Shown piece after piece: positions 1 through 9,144 of a stretch of DNA of 64,000 nt; the first letter of the stretch is position 1, and each line of letters opens with the position of its first letter. The position numbers and the translations under genes were made by a program. The notes under the pieces were generated by a model. It was not told where the DNA came from, made no database searches, and worked only from the letters and a program-made list of their open reading frames with translations. Origin of the DNA: Phytophthora colocasiae (lineage: Eukaryota; Oomycota; Peronosporomycetes; Peronosporales; Peronosporaceae); assembly GCA_018806915.1 (NCBI GenBank), contig JAGKQI010000031.1:1116001-1180000 (forward strand). Reading direction: 5' to 3'.

Positions 1-1
1 T

Positions 2-343
2 GAGATCGAGAACTTGATCACAGGTCAGAAGAAAGAGGCGCACGCTAGCCGGCTCAAATTTTATGCTGATGCTTCCCTCAACGTGACCGAGGATCTGTTA
101 CTGCATATTGCACACAACAGCGAGAGCCACGTCGTGGAATCTTTGCTCGAGGCCCGCTACAATCGTCTAGAGAAACGCCATGAGATCAAGGTGCACTGGC
201 GTGGTCTCGATACTCTTGAGGATTCCTGGGAGCCCGCGGACACTCTCTTGCAGGACGTTCCCGTTGCTGTGAAGGCTTTCGTTCGCAACCACGGCAACAA
301 GGCACCTGTAAAGGCACTACGCAGGGCGCTACAACTGGACTAG
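2..343 (+). CDS. 3' end of a chromovirus (Ty3/Gypsy) polyprotein with chromodomain
   Basis: The frame is open at the window edge, so this is the C-terminal piece of a longer pol protein. It ends in a chromodomain: the run from HVVESLLEARYNR through IKVHWRGL to DSWEPADTLL has the conserved aromatic and charged positions of chromodomains at the C-terminus of chromoviral integrases. That domain is thought to guide integration to marked chromatin. The stop is followed by a purine-rich tract and an LTR, as expected for the 3' end of such an element. Seen: chromodomain motif and context. Inferred: integrase lies upstream, outside the window. Confidence 0.85.
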   Translation, partial: EIENLITGQKKEAHASRLKFYADASLNVTEDLLLHIAHNSESHVVESLLEARYNRLEKRHEIKVHWRGLDTLEDSWEPADTLLQDVPVAVKAFVRNHGNKAPVKALRRALQLD

Positions 344-405
344 TTTCACGCAGACTCGTGAACCGCAGCTCACATCGAGCTGTACGGCTTTATATTGAAG
401 GCGCT

Positions 406-419
406 TTTGGAGGGGGAAG
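406..419 (+). other. Polypurine tract of the chromovirus
   Basis: A G-rich run (tttggagggggaag) directly precedes the LTR that begins TGTTGTAGC. This is where plus-strand DNA synthesis is primed in LTR retrotransposons. The call rests on composition and position. Confidence 0.6.
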
Positions 420-687
420 TGTTGTAGCTGGTGCTACACTGTGTAGCCGTTGCTGGGATCTAGCCCAGCAACACCAACACTCTACAGAAGATGACCAGCT
501 GCAGCAAGTAAGGACGGTTGCTCAACTGATCAAGTATGGACTGTTATGCAGGTGCAGCAAGTACGGACGGTTTGTGCCACCGGAGCGGTCACCTCCAAGG
601 GCATGCATAGGACAAGAGCTGTTAGTGCAAACTAACGAACTGCTCAATACATATCACTTCTACATTTCCTTTGGAAGCGACACAACA
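420..687 (+). repeat. 3' LTR of the chromovirus, inserted in the EF-hand/ZZ gene
   Basis: The 268-bp segment starts TGTTGTAG and ends GACACAACA, so it has TG...CA ends within a 6-bp inverted repeat (TGTTGT/ACAACA). It contains a 9-bp-arm hairpin around GTTGCTGGG/CCCAGCAAC. Immediately to its right (688) the antisense EF-hand/ZZ reading frame begins, ending in Leu-Gln at the LTR edge, so the element landed in that gene. The likely 5-bp target duplicate is ctgca (688-692); its partner lies outside the window. Confidence 0.65.
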
Positions 688-1846
688 CTGCAGAACGAAA
701 TTGAGGGATTCAGGGCTCCATCCGTTCTGTACACCACGGGTTAGAAACTCATGGACGGTGATCTCTCCGTCTCCGTCTGCGTCGACCTCTTCAAAGAACT
801 CAGTGACTTGTTGACGGAGAAGTGAACCAACTTGTGGTGGCAACCCGTCGTTGATCGTCTGCGCGAAAACTGCGGGTTTAAACGAACTGTGTTTATGGTG
901 GATGTAGCTCCTGGTAGAGTAGCATCCACTGCATAGCAAGTAGTCTTCACATTGGATACAGGTAAACGCCTTGTCCTCGCGTGCCACAGGCTTGAAGCAC
1001 GCGTCGCAGTAGCCGACCATGAAGTTGACGTAGCGCATGATCCCCAGGAACTCTTTCGCGTCGATAGAACCAGGGATAGGAAAAATACAATATCATACGG
1101 ATTGGAGGCCTTCATCCAAGCCAATAAATAATTGAGTTATTGCCAATTTTTTCGACAATGTCAACCAAGTCAGTAGGTCACATGAATATGTGACACTATG
1201 TCGTCTTTTCTCATGAGTTTTTGAACGAGTTGGTTGCTGTCGATGCGCCTGGATTTGGGAGGGGTTACCTCGAGAACCCTCCCACCGCGTCCAACCTCTC
1301 CAACCAACACACACAAGTCATAGTCCGAATTCCTCGACATCATACATACAACACACAAATCAACTGATATAATATAATTCAGTTAGGAAATGACAAGCAA
1401 CTGTAATAACCCGTGTGCCCTGTGTGCAAACGTGGCCACACCACCCGTTTGGCGATAGTTCTCGCTACCATCCATTGCCAAAACAACCACACATGTCAAC
1501 GACATTTGGCTATAGCCAAGATTGACCTGTGTAAAAAATTGCATGTTATTGGGGTTGAGGAGCAATAAATTATGGCAATATGATATTGCCAATATCGGCA
1601 ATAGTTACGGAAAATTACCAAACCCTGGATAGAACCGCTATTGTCCTCGTCGTACATGTGGAATAGCGCGGTGACCGTTTCTGGTGCGGCATTCAGGCAT
1701 TCGTGAAGATCATGCAGACGGAGACCCCCTTGGTGACTGTGGTTGGCGTAGAGTTCGGCGGCCACGTCGATGATGAGCTTCTCTTCGTAAAGACGGACGT
1801 AGTTGTCGAGGATGTTCTCGAGCGAGGGCTGCTTAGTGGGGCGCAT
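688..1846 (-). pseudogene. EF-hand / ZZ zinc-finger protein gene, broken by a hAT-type MITE and an LTR element
   Basis: Two pieces of one reading frame lie on the minus strand: 1846-1628 (73 codons from ATG) and 1062-688 (125 codons). The first ends in the middle of a calcium-binding EF-hand loop (DEDNSGSI) and the second resumes it in phase (DAKEF). Then follow a ZZ-type zinc finger (CDACFKPV, CIQC, CSGCY) and a second EF-hand (DADGDGEITVHEF). The break coincides exactly with an 8-bp target duplication around a MITE. The C-terminus is cut by the LTR at 687. Role inferred: calcium-regulated binding protein. A functional transcript would need the MITE removed; no precise GT-AG pair at its ends would do this. 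Confidence 0.8.
1071..1627. mobile_element. hAT-type MITE, 557 bp, 8-bp target duplication
   Basis: The element starts CAGGGATAGG and its other end, reverse-complemented, is CAGGGTTTGG. It is flanked by the 8-bp direct repeat GATAGAAC at 1063-1070 and 1628-1635. CAGGG termini with 8-bp duplications are the hallmark of hAT transposons. No transposase frame is present, so it is non-autonomous. Removing it with one duplicate restores the interrupted EF-hand frame exactly, which supports the boundaries strongly. Confidence 0.8.
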
Positions 1847-2210
1847 AGTTTGTAGGTAGGGAGTGGGGAGAAGACCGAAGATTTAGAAATGAGAACGGAT
1901 GCGAACGCGCTAAGCTACATGTAGCCTTATTCCTCCAGCACAACTGGCCGTACACCCTTGCGACTCATTGACAGTTCAGATTCACCCAAGTCTGATGAGA
2001 CTGCTGGGCAACTGGACTCGTACTGGACTCGTAAATGCACGGAACAACTTACCTGAGCAACAGTCGAAAAGCGTTCAAGCAGAACCACCAATACGTGTCA
2101 GTCGGTTGTCTGGGGGCTTTTTCCGCGCAAGTAACTCGCCGCGTGTTGATCAATCAATCAATCGTTTCATGACCTAACACACTTGCTCATACCCCAAAGA
2201 ACCTCAAACG
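1847..2210. other. Intergenic region between divergent genes
   Basis: This 364-bp stretch separates the start of the minus-strand EF-hand gene from the plus-strand GTPase gene and presumably holds both promoters. An open frame at 1968-2177 has no recognisable features. No promoter motif was identified with confidence. Confidence 0.4.
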
Positions 2211-2939
2211 ATGCCTACGAATTATCTGTTCCTAGGGAACCCTGGCACAGGGAAAAGCACTCTCATTAACTGCCTCATCGGGAAGCCGGTGTTTAAAGCA
2301 GGGATCTCTTATGGAGGAGGCCTCACCAGCTTCTTTCAGAAGTATGAGCATGATGGAAAGGTTTACATGGACACCCCTGGCCTCGCAGACCGAAAACTCA
2401 TGAAACAAGCTGCTGAGGCCATCACCGATGCTCTAAGACAGTCCGGAACGTACAAGATCTTCTTCATGGTGCGTCTCGAGAGTGGCCGCGTGGTAGCCGA
2501 CGATCTCTCAACGATTGAGACGGTGATTTCGTGTATCAACCTGGATGAGGTTCCGTTCACTATCATCATAAACAATGTTAAGAAGCGCCAATTCAGAGCA
2601 ATGATGGATAAGGGGGACGAGTTCAAGAAGGTTGTGACGCTGGTGAATGCTGGGAAGTTCACTACACCGGAGATTATGTTCATCCCGACGATTCCAGAAC
2701 TGGACGAGGAGGATAACGCAATTTCGGCACTACCAGATTATGTGGCGCATTTTATCCTGAGCGAGGCGAAGAGCGTTGTTATCAAGGCGGAAAATGTCCG
2801 CGAAGTGGAGACAGTTGAGTATGAAAAAGTGGTTAAAGAGCTACAAGAGAAACTCGAACTCCAGCAAAACGACAATAATGCTCTGCGTCAGCGAATGACA
2901 GTGTTGGAGAAGAAACATGGCTTCTGCACCGTCATGTAA
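2211..2939 (+). CDS. Small P-loop GTPase-like protein with C-terminal CaaX-like motif
   Basis: The 242-residue protein opens with a P-loop close to the start (GNPGTGKST, about residues 9-17). A G3-type motif DTPGLAD follows at about 54-60, and a hydrophobic strand with a candidate G4-like asparagine pair (IIINNVKK) near 122. This order fits the AIG1/septin-like or dynamin-like TRAFAC GTPases rather than Ras. A coiled-coil-like acidic/glutamine-rich helix occupies about 200-235. The last four residues, CTVM, match a CaaX prenylation box, so membrane anchoring is plausible. Exact family is uncertain; similar short GTPases are common in oomycetes. The gene is a single exon and looks intact. Confidence 0.75.
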   Translation: MPTNYLFLGNPGTGKSTLINCLIGKPVFKAGISYGGGLTSFFQKYEHDGKVYMDTPGLADRKLMKQAAEAITDALRQSGTYKIFFMVRLESGRVVADDLSTIETVISCINLDEVPFTIIINNVKKRQFRAMMDKGDEFKKVVTLVNAGKFTTPEIMFIPTIPELDEEDNAISALPDYVAHFILSEAKSVVIKAENVREVETVEYEKVVKELQEKLELQQNDNNALRQRMTVLEKKHGFCTVM

Positions 2940-3159
2940 GGGAGCTGTGGTCCATGAATTTGTGTCGCCGAAATCCGGACATTTCGTTTGGGAAATTTAT
3001 GTTGGGTCAATTTTAAATCACCCAGCCAAAACTCCTTTAACCACCCGCCATGGGTCTATTTACGGAAGCTTATGTCTGTCACACCAATTACATGTCTACC
3101 ACACCATCTATCTAAAATTCAAAAATAATACGCGGGCATTTCCTACCAGCTCCTTCGTC

Positions 3160-5342
3160 ATGAGTGAGGGACGTCTCCAGCACTTGCTGCAGCCCATCCG
3201 GTACGTTCTTCTCTCCTATCATCTTCTTCTCCTTCTTATCCGTTCATTCTCTTGTATAGGGACCTGAGCAAGAACTGGAATATCGATTTAGCCACGGAAT
3301 TAGAGGAATATATGGATAAATTGGAAAATCTCAACATCGCATTCGACCCTGAAGACGGTGCCAGTATCGCAGAAGGAGAAGGAGCTGCTGTAATGAACTT
3401 CGCAGAAGCGGCTCTATTGATCCAGGGCACCAGCGTCATCTACAGTCGCAAAGTGGAGTATCTCCACGCTTTAGTGTACCAAACATTAGCACATTTATCC
3501 AAACAAGAGGATAAACAGAGCCAGCCAAGTGGAGAAACAGGAGAAGTACTGGAAGAAGAAGAAGATGAAGGTGCCAGTGTGTTTAACAACCCATTGCCGC
3601 TCTATGACGAGCTCCAAGAAGCTAAAACCACGCAAATTACGCTAAAACAGACGAAACCAGAAGAAGAAGAGACGGAGAGTGACAAGCGCAGGAAGAGGAA
3701 AGAAGCTAAGGCTTTACACAGGAGCAAGAACAATATCCAAGCGTCGATTGCCCTCATGGGATCTCTTGTCCCTGATGAACGCGACCACGGAGAGACTTTC
3801 AAGCTGTTATCGTGCAATTTACACGCCACTGGAGTGTTATTACTGGACGAGGCGAGCAAGAAGTACTTGAAGCCGGCGCAGCAGTCTGTAGGGGAGTCGT
3901 TGGCGTTCGGAGAGACACCAGGAAGACAGAAAGGCATGTGGATCGCTGCTGACGGAGAAAATCCCGCTACGACGTTGAATTTTGATGATATGGATGCGGA
4001 TGATGATAATGAAGAAGATAATGGCTTTGGCGATCAACCAGACTATGACTATGACGCTGGAGAACCCATGCAAGATGCTCCGATGAATGACGCAGAAGAA
4101 ACGATGCAGCAAGAGGAAATACCCATGGAAGAACCGTCTCGCAGAGTAACCAGAGCAGCCAGACTTCCAGAAGGAGAGAAGGATCCCTGGGCACCTTTAG
4201 ACGCGTACGATGCCAGCTCTTCAGTGGCTCGACCATTCAAGAAGGGGAGGTCGTATCCACGTGTACCCGCGTACAAGAAGAAGAAGGGTCCTGCAGCTCT
4301 CAGTAACAAGGATGGTGCTGTAGGAATGGACGATGACGCAGAGCAGGACGGCCTGTCCGATCCTGCGTTCCAAGATCGATTCTTTATGGGGTCAAAGGGG
4401 TCGCAATGGGCTTCGTGGGTCTGGACAGAAACAATGAATGAGAATCCGTTGGAGAAAACGTGTAAACGCACGTTCTGCAAGGCCCCACTACTGGTTAAAA
4501 GCTGCGATGCACTATGGCAACGTGAAGCCAAGTGGAGAAGCATGATGCGTCGTTGTGAAGCCCGAGAGAAACAGAGCGCTGAAGCCATGTTGCTCCGTGA
4601 GCAGGCTACGGAGGAGGAGGAAGCGGACGGAAACGATCAGATGCAAGCCTTGACACTGTCTACAGCAACAGCTCGACTTGACATGGCGTTCCGGACTGAC
4701 GGTAATGGAGACAACGAGCAGGACGACAGCAACGGAGAGAACGACTATGACGATGGCTTTGATAACGACTGGGATCAAGGGAACGACGCGGATGATCCCA
4801 TGAGTTCGTATGAGGCGGCTACTGCTGCAACAGGTATATCCGATGGGCCTCTTACGTACGAGGAAGTCTGTCGGCAACACTTGGCTTCCTTTATGTCTGG
4901 AACGGAGAAATACGTTCGAGAAACGGATCTGAGCAAGAAGGTGAGCGACTGGCAGGAGAAATTGACGCCGTTACTGAAGCAACAGGACACGCATCCTCCG
5001 TTCGACATTCACCACTACGGTCGAGAGATTATTGGGCGATTGGAGGAGGAACAGAAGACTGCGAGCCTGGACAAACACAGTAAAACTACCACGAAAGACA
5101 AGAACAAACGCGCAAGACTGTCTGACGAGGATGAAGAGGAACGGGAGACGGTGCCATTCGAGACGCTGGTGGGCGGGAAAAGTCAGTTCGAAGTCTGTCG
5201 CCTCTTCTTGGCGTCACTACAGCTCGCGAACAACGGGAATGTGTCGCTCTCACATGCGCGCACAGCAGCAGAACACGGCCAGGTCCCGTTCGAAATGCAA
5301 TTACTCAGCACTGCCAACGCTTACGAGGCATTGCAGGCTTAA
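3160..5342 (+). CDS. NCAPH2: Condensin II subunit H2 (CAP-H2 kleisin)
   Basis: Two exons, 3160-3200 and 3260-5342, are separated by a 59-bp GT-AG intron (gtacgt...tatag) that splits an Arg codon. The product is about 707 residues. The N-terminus (LLQPIRDLSKNW, then NFAEAALLIQGT and YSRKVEYLHALVYQ) is the conserved CAP-H2 domain that contacts an SMC subunit. The middle is acidic and low-complexity, with a basic stretch near RVTRAARLPEG. The C-terminus (FEVCRLFLASLQLANNGNV) matches the winged-helix end of kleisins. CAP-H2 bridges SMC2/SMC4 in condensin II and works in chromosome compaction. The first exon is very short and easily missed; the start was chosen because MSEGRLQHLLQPIR joins in phase to the domain. 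Confidence 0.9.
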
Positions 5343-5578
5343 AATCTGATCAAATATACACAGACTACGCGAACACAGCCGTATCGGCGGCAAAATGCCT
5401 TGCAACCCAGTCACACTCGGGGCATACGACGTCGCTTTGAACAACTTTGCTTGCATCCTCGACATTATACTCTTGTAGCCTTGGTTTCATTCACAACTTT
5501 GGAATCTTGTACTGGTCGATACTACATGACTGTCTCAATCGCTGAGAAAGCTTCAGCAAACAAATGATTGTTAGACGG

Positions 5579-7952
5579 AATTTGCAGGACAGTTGCAGGA
5601 CATGGAGAATGTGTTATTTTAACCAATGCTATTGTTATATGGAGTAGTTTTCATCCAATCACATCAGTGATGTAGTTGAGCTCTGCGTTGCAGTGCCACG
5701 ACGGTAATCCAGGTGAGCTGGCCTCGGCGGCGTTTACGGCTTCTTCCCGTCAGTTCTGGGACAGTGACGCTCTTCGCACACGCAGCGAAGGTTTCAACGG
5801 CTTCCTCTACGCTCTGGTGAGAGCGCCAGGTCCCGGTACGCTTTGCTTCATCCTCTACTTTGCGCATTAGGTATCGAGCATCACTAAGTCGTTTCTGTTG
5901 ATTTCTGTTTGGCATATCGCGTCCATCAAGCACCCGCAGAGGAGGTATTCTTTTGATGGCGTTACCACATTGCCACAGGACCCACAGCATTGCAACCGTG
6001 CAGTCCGGAAGTTTGAAGTCCGACGGAACTCGCCGGAAACGGCCTCCCCAGAAGTATGTAGGAGTAGAAGAGATGCTATCCGTGTGGAGATCGTTCTGTT
6101 GTGGTTTTGTCGTCAACTTCTCAACCAAAGTGGAAACCCCTGCTGCTTCTAGACATCGTTTCAATGCACTATCGAGTCCGTCAAATGTCACGACACCTGC
6201 TCCAATTGCCCGTTGCTCCAGTTCGCCCATAATATCCTTCACAGTCGCAGTTCGTGAGGCATCAATATGCTCGACGGTTTTAAGAGTTACTTCCAGTAGT
6301 GACTTCATTTCACGTAATATAGCAACATGAGGCGGTACACCCGTTGCCTGTAGACGATAACTCGTATCGTCTACACCGCAAACTTTATCGGTCAGATTTG
6401 CAACAAGAGATGGATGCTGGAATAATGGTGTCTCCAATAGCGGGTGCTTCGGCGTTAACGTCCTTCGTAGATACGGCGCATGATAAACCAGTGAAGCTAA
6501 ACAAAATTCTCCAACGTATACTAAGTGAGAGGGAAGCCCAGGAAAAACGCACGCAACAGCACGTTCGATAAGCTCGTTTCGTTCAGCGAAATGCGGTGGG
6601 AGAACAGCAAATCCATGACTTCCAGTAGGAAGTCCCGCCACAGTCCTTCCTACATGCATGTCTCCAGCCGCTTCGTAGCGTAGATATGTGTTTTGAACAC
6701 CACCTAGTGACCATCCTGCTCGTAAATGTACAGCAGTCGACGATGGACATGCTGTCGACCCGGAAGCGCAGTACGTTGCGGCTCCTTTCCGCATTGAATG
6801 GGTACCGAGATCATCCGCGTTCACACCACGCCGGTGTAATTCCTTTGCCGCTTCACCACCTTCTAGTAATCGCCGTAGGAATTTGCGGAAACGCTCATAT
6901 TGATTAGAACCAGGAAATAGCAGGTCGCCACCATCAAACGTAGAAGTCGCCCAAAACATGGCAATAGCAAGAACCGGGCAAATTGTTGGCTCGAACGGAT
7001 TGGCGTAAATGTGTCTTGGGTCTCGAGGTCTGGATCCTTCCTGGTCATTCTTTTGGTGAGCAAAGTAAATACAAAGAGCATCGCCACTCCACTCCATGTG
7101 ACCGTGCCGAACGCCAAACGCATTAGCGGACCTGCACATTAGATTCCAAGCAATAATCATGTATGTTCGCGCAAAAATCATGTCTTTGGACGGGTGCTTG
7201 AACAATTCCTCACACAAAAAGGAGTAAAGCTGAAATGAGAGTGGGTCCTTGCCGGTTTTCGCCCGGATTTCTCCACGAGCAGCAGCGGTGGCTCGATCTC
7301 GCTTCAAGCCTTTGAAGTACTTTTGTAACTTTTTCTCTAATGCAGCCGGAATTTCTCGACCGTAGTCGCGAAACAAATTAAAAAGTCCCGCTCTGTGTGT
7401 GTTCAGTGCTGCGTAGCTGAGAGCAGTCCCATCCGCCTTCTCAAGTGTCAATAACCAAGCGCCAATGATGTCGATGTCTAGGCTGTCAAAGATAAGTGGA
7501 GGGTTTAATTCGTCCCTGTTCAGCAGAGGTTTTATGCGTTCTCGGAGTTGTTTGATGAAGAAGCCTGACACGTCTCCAAGGCTCTCAGAAAACGCTTGAG
7601 GGATGAGTACCGGCGTGTAGAGAACAATCCACGCGATGAATCTGCAGTACGAGTTCTGGTACACTGCGCGCGATCGAGTACTGACGGTGTTCCGCTGTAT
7701 CTCCGTGACTTGCCGTGTCAGATCCTCCCAGTCAACACTTGTCATCGCGTTGCTAATAATAAAATGAACTTGTATAGAAAACTGTATACAGAAATCACTG
7801 GACGGTTGTCCTGCAAAAGTTGTCGAAAGTGTTTATGAATCAGACCAATAGTGAGCGCCTGCTTATTTCTGATTGTGCTGCTTTCCATTTGGATTTTGCA
7901 GGACATTTCGTCCTGTAGAAACCTGACCGATGGGTTCAACGTCCTGCAAATT
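5579..7952. mobile_element. Crypton-like tyrosine-recombinase element
   Basis: The boundaries are approximate. A 12-bp inverted repeat, AATTTGCAGGAC at 5579-5590 and its complement at 7941-7952, brackets a minus-strand tyrosine recombinase. Further copies of the core TTGCAGGAC lie at 5593-5601, 7808-7816 (inverted) and 7896-7904. Cryptons of stramenopiles encode such recombinases and move as circles, usually without target duplications, so ends cannot be fixed from this copy alone. It sits between CAP-H2 and the CASTOR-like gene. Confidence 0.55.
5664..7745 (-). CDS. Tyrosine recombinase of a Crypton-like element
   Basis: The single-exon frame encodes 693 residues. Catalytic positions of the tyrosine recombinase fold can be seen: Arg205 in MCRSAN, His316-x-x-Arg319 in HSMRKGAATY, a Gly-Trp at about 344-345, and candidate nucleophile Tyr354 or Tyr357 in NTYLRY. 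An N-terminal helical SAM-like/core-binding region covers about 25-150. Roughly 300 residues follow the catalytic domain and may be a DNA-binding tail. Length and residue spacing fit CryptonS-type proteins, which cut and rejoin DNA through a phosphotyrosine intermediate. No frame disruption is visible, so the element may be active. A domesticated gene is an alternative. Confidence 0.8.
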   Translation of the reverse strand: MTSVDWEDLTRQVTEIQRNTVSTRSRAVYQNSYCRFIAWIVLYTPVLIPQAFSESLGDVSGFFIKQLRERIKPLLNRDELNPPLIFDSLDIDIIGAWLLTLEKADGTALSYAALNTHRAGLFNLFRDYGREIPAALEKKLQKYFKGLKRDRATAAARGEIRAKTGKDPLSFQLYSFLCEELFKHPSKDMIFARTYMIIAWNLMCRSANAFGVRHGHMEWSGDALCIYFAHQKNDQEGSRPRDPRHIYANPFEPTICPVLAIAMFWATSTFDGGDLLFPGSNQYERFRKFLRRLLEGGEAAKELHRRGVNADDLGTHSMRKGAATYCASGSTACPSSTAVHLRAGWSLGGVQNTYLRYEAAGDMHVGRTVAGLPTGSHGFAVLPPHFAERNELIERAVACVFPGLPSHLVYVGEFCLASLVYHAPYLRRTLTPKHPLLETPLFQHPSLVANLTDKVCGVDDTSYRLQATGVPPHVAILREMKSLLEVTLKTVEHIDASRTATVKDIMGELEQRAIGAGVVTFDGLDSALKRCLEAAGVSTLVEKLTTKPQQNDLHTDSISSTPTYFWGGRFRRVPSDFKLPDCTVAMLWVLWQCGNAIKRIPPLRVLDGRDMPNRNQQKRLSDARYLMRKVEDEAKRTGTWRSHQSVEEAVETFAACAKSVTVPELTGRSRKRRRGQLTWITVVALQRRAQLHH

Positions 7953-8096
7953 CTGGAGAATGCGTATTTCGTGCAGATCAGCAACAATTTCTTGAATCGC
8001 TTCGTTTGTCTCAATAGGCCTAGTAGCAATGAATACCTGTCATAAATGCCGTTTTCTCTAACTCAGGTCGTAAGCGGCGCAAAAACACCCTCAATA

Positions 8097-9056
8097 GGGG
8101 GTGTCAGAATTGCAAAACTTGGTCCGAAAATCCCATGGGATTTCGCGCCAAAATCACATGGGATATCGGCCCGAAATAGCATGTGATTTAGCGCCTCGTC
8201 AAATCACCCACCTCCAGAGGTAGGTGATTTGCCTGAAGTTAGGAAATCAAACAAGTGATCCGCCAAAAGGAAATCTTCGTCAATTGCTCTTTTCATTTTG
8301 AAAGGGAAAGATCTGTCGCGCAACGCGAGAAAGCACACGTCGCGTCTGTGTGCAAGCAATCCTCTACAGGGGGCACGCCTTCTTGGGAGAGTCCCAGCGG
8401 ATACAAGGTGCTGGTTATCAACGGCAAACGACCACAGTAAGTACTCTCATGCTTGAAGGACCGCATCGTGGAAGCCTTATCTCTTTGCGTGTAGCCATGA
8501 CGAAGACCAACGCAAGAACTAGAGTTAAGCGTGCTGTTAAGGCGAGTGCAGATGATGCAACAAAAGTTCATCTCACGCCTGACGACTACAAGATAATCGT
8601 GGAACAAGACCTTCTTTGAAGCTCTTCACGGTGCCAGTGGGAAGACGAAGGTTGGTGGCCCACCTAAGATATCTAAGTTGGCCGCGTTTGGAAATACATG
8701 TATGGCGGAGCATTTATTCGTCAAACGACCAACAAGTCAATCGTCTTCAGTAAACAGCTCTTCACAGCGTAGCACAATCTCTAAGCTTATCGTCGCAACT
8801 GCGTGAAGGTCTACGATCTCCACGGTCAGATGCTGGCGCGCGCTGACCTTCGGCATGGACGTGTGCTTCTTGCGCGCACGCAGAAGAACTTCCCTTTGCG
8901 AACAACATTGCTTTTGCACGCGTGATTCTCTTCAATTCTGAGACCCCTGAAACCCATCGTTTGAAATCACATGCTATTTCGGGCCGGTATCCCATGTGAT
9001 TTTAGCGCGAAATCCCATGGGATTTTCGGACCAAGTTTTGCAATTCTGACACCCCC
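8097..9056. mobile_element. TA-flanked non-autonomous DNA transposon with 93-bp terminal inverted repeats
   Basis: Terminal inverted repeats 8097-8189 and 8964-9056 match at 91 of 93 positions and start GGGGGTGTCAGAATTG. TA dinucleotides flank both ends (8095-8096 and 9057-9058), as for Tc1/mariner-like elements, although the termini are not a classic mariner sequence. The repeats contain near-palindromic words such as ATCCCATGGGAT. Removal with one TA rejoins the last exon of the CASTOR-like gene in frame up to its stop, which supports the ends. Confidence 0.8.
8497..8700 (+). pseudogene. Remnant of a transposon-associated DNA-binding-like frame
   Basis: Inside the TA-flanked element, MTKTNARTRVKRAV and HLTPDDYKIIVE are followed in another frame by FFEALHGASGKTKVGG. 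The pattern resembles a short protein found beside many Phytophthora transposons, but this is recalled by type and not verified. It is frameshifted near 8600 and probably non-functional. It could be the eroded cargo of the autonomous parent element. Confidence 0.35.
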
Positions 9057-9144
9057 TAATAAGGCTGAAGTGGTCGCGAAGAATCGGTAGTGCATCTTCC
9101 CATTCGTCCTCCTTGATTAGCATAAATCCTGAACGGCATGTTAA

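Noticed and set aside
358..744. 128-codon frame over the LTR
   Set aside because: It spans the LTR and flank and matches no protein type; the LTR explains the DNA.
1968..2177. 69-codon frame upstream of the GTPase
   Set aside because: No domain, low-complexity content and a position in the presumed promoter.
4049..4588. 179-codon minus-strand frame inside CAP-H2
   Set aside because: Composition is a shadow of the acidic and basic low-complexity regions of CAP-H2; no independent features.
7742..8029. 95-codon minus-strand frame upstream of the tyrosine recombinase
   Set aside because: It covers the repeated TTGCAGGAC region and has no conserved content.
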